From: Thermofilum sp.
GTDB taxonomy: Archaea > Thermoproteota > Thermoprotei > Thermofilales > Thermofilaceae
Reading direction: 5' to 3'
Length of the DNA: 5,945 nucleotides
NCBI GenBank assembly: GCA_020832965.1
Contig: JAJHRM010000167.1
Location: 1 to 5,945, forward strand
Shown: in pieces, positions 4,931 to 5,945 of the stretch
Numbering within the stretch: position 1 is the stretch's first letter
Layout: each line of letters begins with the position of its first letter
The notes under the pieces: model-generated
Databases searched by the model: none
What the model was told of the DNA's origin: nothing
What the model saw: the letters and a program-made list of their open reading frames with translations, nothing else
Translations under genes and position numbers: made by a program

Positions 4931-5143
4931 GTGGTTAAAGCCGTTAGAAGGCTCTTGAATAGATTGGAGAAACTGGAGAGTAGTGCATGGCAAATAAATG
5001 GGTGTATTCACTGGTATTCTACACTCTTTCGCCTCGATGTAGAGAAGACCCAAGGATCTACATCGAAAAACACAATGATTACGGCTTCAAGTTGTATCAA
5101 CTTCATTAGCCAAGGGACCTCGCTATTAATAACCCATTTTTAA
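4931..5143 (+). CDS. Doubtful small ORF, unidentified
   Basis: This 70-residue frame starts at GTG 4931, about ten bases past the start site predicted by the TATA-like box at 4890-4897. Its first 18 residues (VKAVRRLLNRLEKLE) look like a basic amphipathic helix or coiled coil. The rest is rich in Ser, Thr and Ile and resembles no family I know. It overlaps another weak ORF in a different frame, so at most one of the two is likely to be translated. It may be a remnant. Confidence 0.2.
   Translation: MVKAVRRLLNRLEKLESSAWQINGCIHWYSTLFRLDVEKTQGSTSKNTMITASSCINFISQGTSLLITHF
4987..5109 (+). CDS. Possible 40-residue ORF or gene remnant, unidentified
   Basis: ATG 4987 is preceded by GGAGAG (4975-4980) at a good spacing of six bases, and the translation looks protein-like (KWVYSLVFYTLS, then DPRIYIEKHNDYGFKLYQLH), with many aromatic residues. 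It stops at TAG 5107-5109. The same frame is then open through to the ORF starting at 5161, so this could be the interrupted 5' part of a longer gene. The A/T-rich stretch between them argues instead for a promoter. No family recognised. Confidence 0.25.
   Translation: MANKWVYSLVFYTLSPRCREDPRIYIEKHNDYGFKLYQLH
5034..5066. repeat. Perfect 10-bp inverted repeat
   Basis: TCGATGTAGA (5034-5043) is the exact reverse complement of TCTACATCGA (5057-5066), separated by 13 bases and followed by AAAA. It could be a hairpin in RNA or a dimeric protein site. It lies in the low-coding interval and resembles no transposon end I can name. Confidence 0.6.
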
Positions 5144-5148
5144 CAGAT

Positions 5149-5160
5149 GGTGGAGAGGGC
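5149..5160 (+). promoter_or_regulatory. Ribosome-binding site before TTG 5161
   Basis: GGTGGAG at 5149-5155 fits the archaeal anti-Shine-Dalgarno sequence, five bases before TTG 5161. It is the main support for a TTG start, as no ATG or GTG exists in this frame between the TAG at 5107 and 5161. Confidence 0.5.
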
Positions 5161-5622
5161 TTGCTTGTCGAGTTGTTACCTCGTGTCGGCTCGCCTAGAC
5201 CCCCGGTTGGCGTGCTTGGTCCGGGATTCACGCTGTGTGTTGTTAACGCTGGTAATGGACTGCGTGTTTTTCTAGAGTCTACTGTGAGCTCTGAGACTCT
5301 GTCGAGGTTTTACGGTGTTAAGAAGTCTAGCTATGAGGAACTACTTAGAGTACTTGGTGATGAAGTTTGGGTAGGTGAGGCAAGGCTTAAGCGGGAGTTC
5401 GACTTCTACCACACGGACATAATAGTGGCTGATATACCAGGCTTGGTTAACTCCCTTGAGAACAAGGGTGGCGTGTGCATCTCCGTCTCCCGAGACCCCG
5501 GGTTGAAAATGGTCTTCGCCTCTAAGGCCTCCTCGCTACTAAGCAAGGCTAGTAAATACCACAACAGTCTTTTAGACTACAGGGCAAGGAGCTACAGAAG
5601 AGGATGGGGAGGGTCCTCCTAG
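5161..5622 (+). CDS. Unidentified protein, possibly cut short by a frame break
   Basis: This 153-residue ORF starts at TTG with a well-spaced GGTGGAG. The translation is soluble-looking: GVLGPGFTLCVVNAGNGLRVFLES (17-40) suggests alternating strands, HTDIIVADIPGL (84-95) another strand and turn, and residues 118-140 a helix. No signal peptide, membrane segment or known motif is seen, and I do not recognise the family. The C-terminus RRGWGGSS is atypical. Across the G-rich tract 5606-5613 the -1 frame remains open as RVLLGKILVLAQSKSELK to TGA 5703-5705, so the real protein may be about 180 residues. It may be co-transcribed with the gene that follows. Confidence 0.55.
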   Translation: MLVELLPRVGSPRPPVGVLGPGFTLCVVNAGNGLRVFLESTVSSETLSRFYGVKKSSYEELLRVLGDEVWVGEARLKREFDFYHTDIIVADIPGLVNSLENKGGVCISVSRDPGLKMVFASKASSLLSKASKYHNSLLDYRARSYRRGWGGSS

Positions 5623-5705
5623 GCAAGATCCTGGTGTTAGCGCAGAGTAAGAGCGAGTTGAAGGTTATTGAGAAGCTCGCGGAGGCCTCTTGTAACGCCC
5701 GTTGA
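5604..5705 (+). CDS. Short frame, likely the continuation of the preceding gene
   Basis: ATG 5604 opens 33 residues, MGRVLLGKILVLAQSKSEL then KVIEKLAEASCNAR, overlapping the preceding ORF by 19 bases. The frame is already open from 5556. The sequence looks like a genuine helical C-terminus, but its ATG has no spaced ribosome-binding site (GAGG abuts it). It is more likely the 3' end of the gene beginning at 5161, reached by a -1 shift or one missing base in the G-rich tract. The stop overlaps a possible TTG start as TTGA (5702-5705), the pattern of coupled genes, which supports this frame being real. Confidence 0.35.
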   Translation: MGRVLLGKILVLAQSKSELKVIEKLAEASCNAR

Positions 5706-5722
5706 AGTGGCAGAGGAGTAGA

Positions 5723-5945
5723 GTGAGGAAGCTGAGCGAGCTCACGGAGTTACTTAAACCCCCGCAAACAAGCTTCTGGTGGAGGCTACTTGGCGAGAGA
5801 AATAGAATCGTGTTCACGGAGGATCTCCTACCAGAGGTAGTTAAGCTCCCAGACCCCTCGCTACACAGAATAGGCTTTGTTAGGGGTTCACCACTGCCAC
5901 TAGTAATCCCAGCTAGGACTGGGGAGAAGACGTTTAGAATAGGCG
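5723..5945 (+). CDS. N-terminal part of an unidentified protein (runs off the right edge)
   Basis: An open frame runs from here to the end of the window, showing 74 residues beginning VRKLSELTELLKPP, then SFWWRLLGERNR and a Pro-rich part (SPLPLVIPARTGEK). GTG 5723 is chosen because GAGGAG (5713-5718) lies just upstream. TTG 5702, overlapping the upstream stop as TTGA, is the alternative and adds seven residues. No domain is recognisable in the visible part. Its close spacing to the preceding frame suggests one operon. Confidence 0.6.
   Translation, partial: MRKLSELTELLKPPQTSFWWRLLGERNRIVFTEDLLPEVVKLPDPSLHRIGFVRGSPLPLVIPARTGEKTFRIG

Larger units (their letters stand above)
4834..5160. other. 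Low-coding interval with repeats and weak small ORFs
   Basis: This stretch has no convincing gene. It holds tandem repeats beside a TATA-like box (4871-4897), two overlapping weak ORFs (4931-5143 and 4987-5109), a perfect inverted repeat (5034-5066) and an A/T-rich segment (5121-5145) that may be the promoter of the ORF starting at 5161. No tRNA or terminal repeats were recognised. Confidence 0.5.

Noticed and set aside
1..5945. CRISPR arrays, tRNA genes, C/D box RNAs and IS ends
   Set aside because: No regularly spaced repeats, no T-loop GTTCRA-type element with acceptor pairing, no convincing C/D box pair and no terminal inverted repeats flanking an ORF were found by eye.

Overview
The window looks like part of a hyperthermophilic crenarchaeal (Thermoproteota-type) genome. 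TATA-like boxes lie about 26 bases upstream of start codons that have no ribosome-binding site, which points to leaderless transcripts. AGG and AGA dominate the arginine codons, and GTG and TTG starts occur. There is a small ribbon-helix-helix protein of a style common in Crenarchaeota. No species is claimed.

Left edge (1-102) is the Pro/Thr-rich tail of an unidentified gene, followed by about 240 bases without a gene that end in a compact promoter. Positions 351-3914 form the core of the window, a four-gene module in two convergent operons. Rightward runs a ribbon-helix-helix DNA-binding protein that overlaps a DNA cytosine-5 methyltransferase by ATGA. Leftward runs a two-domain phospholipase-D-fold nuclease followed by a HhH-GPD mismatch glycosylase with an iron-sulphur cluster. 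The stop codons of the methyltransferase and the glycosylase overlap by 11 bases. I read this as a restriction-modification system that carries its own repair enzyme. The methyltransferase marks a site, possibly GGCC because its recognition region resembles M.HaeIII. The PLD nuclease would cut unmarked DNA, and the glycosylase would remove the thymine formed when 5-methylcytosine deaminates, a fast reaction at high temperature. The known precedent is the thymine-DNA glycosylase Mig.MthI beside a GGCC system on a Methanothermobacter plasmid. Pairing it with a PLD-type nuclease and an RHH protein is, as far as I know, not a standard arrangement. GGCC is also scarce here: by eye I count 4 GGCC against 15 CCGG.

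Positions 3915-4075 hold a promoter for the nuclease operon and a cluster of short inverted repeats. Positions 4076-4833 carry a TraB/PrgY/Tiki-like membrane protein broken into two overlapping frames at a run of five G. Its two GX2H motifs lie on opposite sides of the break, and one -1 step joins them into 252 residues.

Positions 4834-5945 are poorly understood: tandem CCTAGT-type repeats beside a TATA-like box, two weak small ORFs, a perfect 10-bp inverted repeat, an unidentified 153-residue ORF that seems to continue in the -1 frame after a G-rich tract, and the start of another unidentified gene that runs off the right edge. No tRNA, rRNA, CRISPR array or recognisable transposase was seen.
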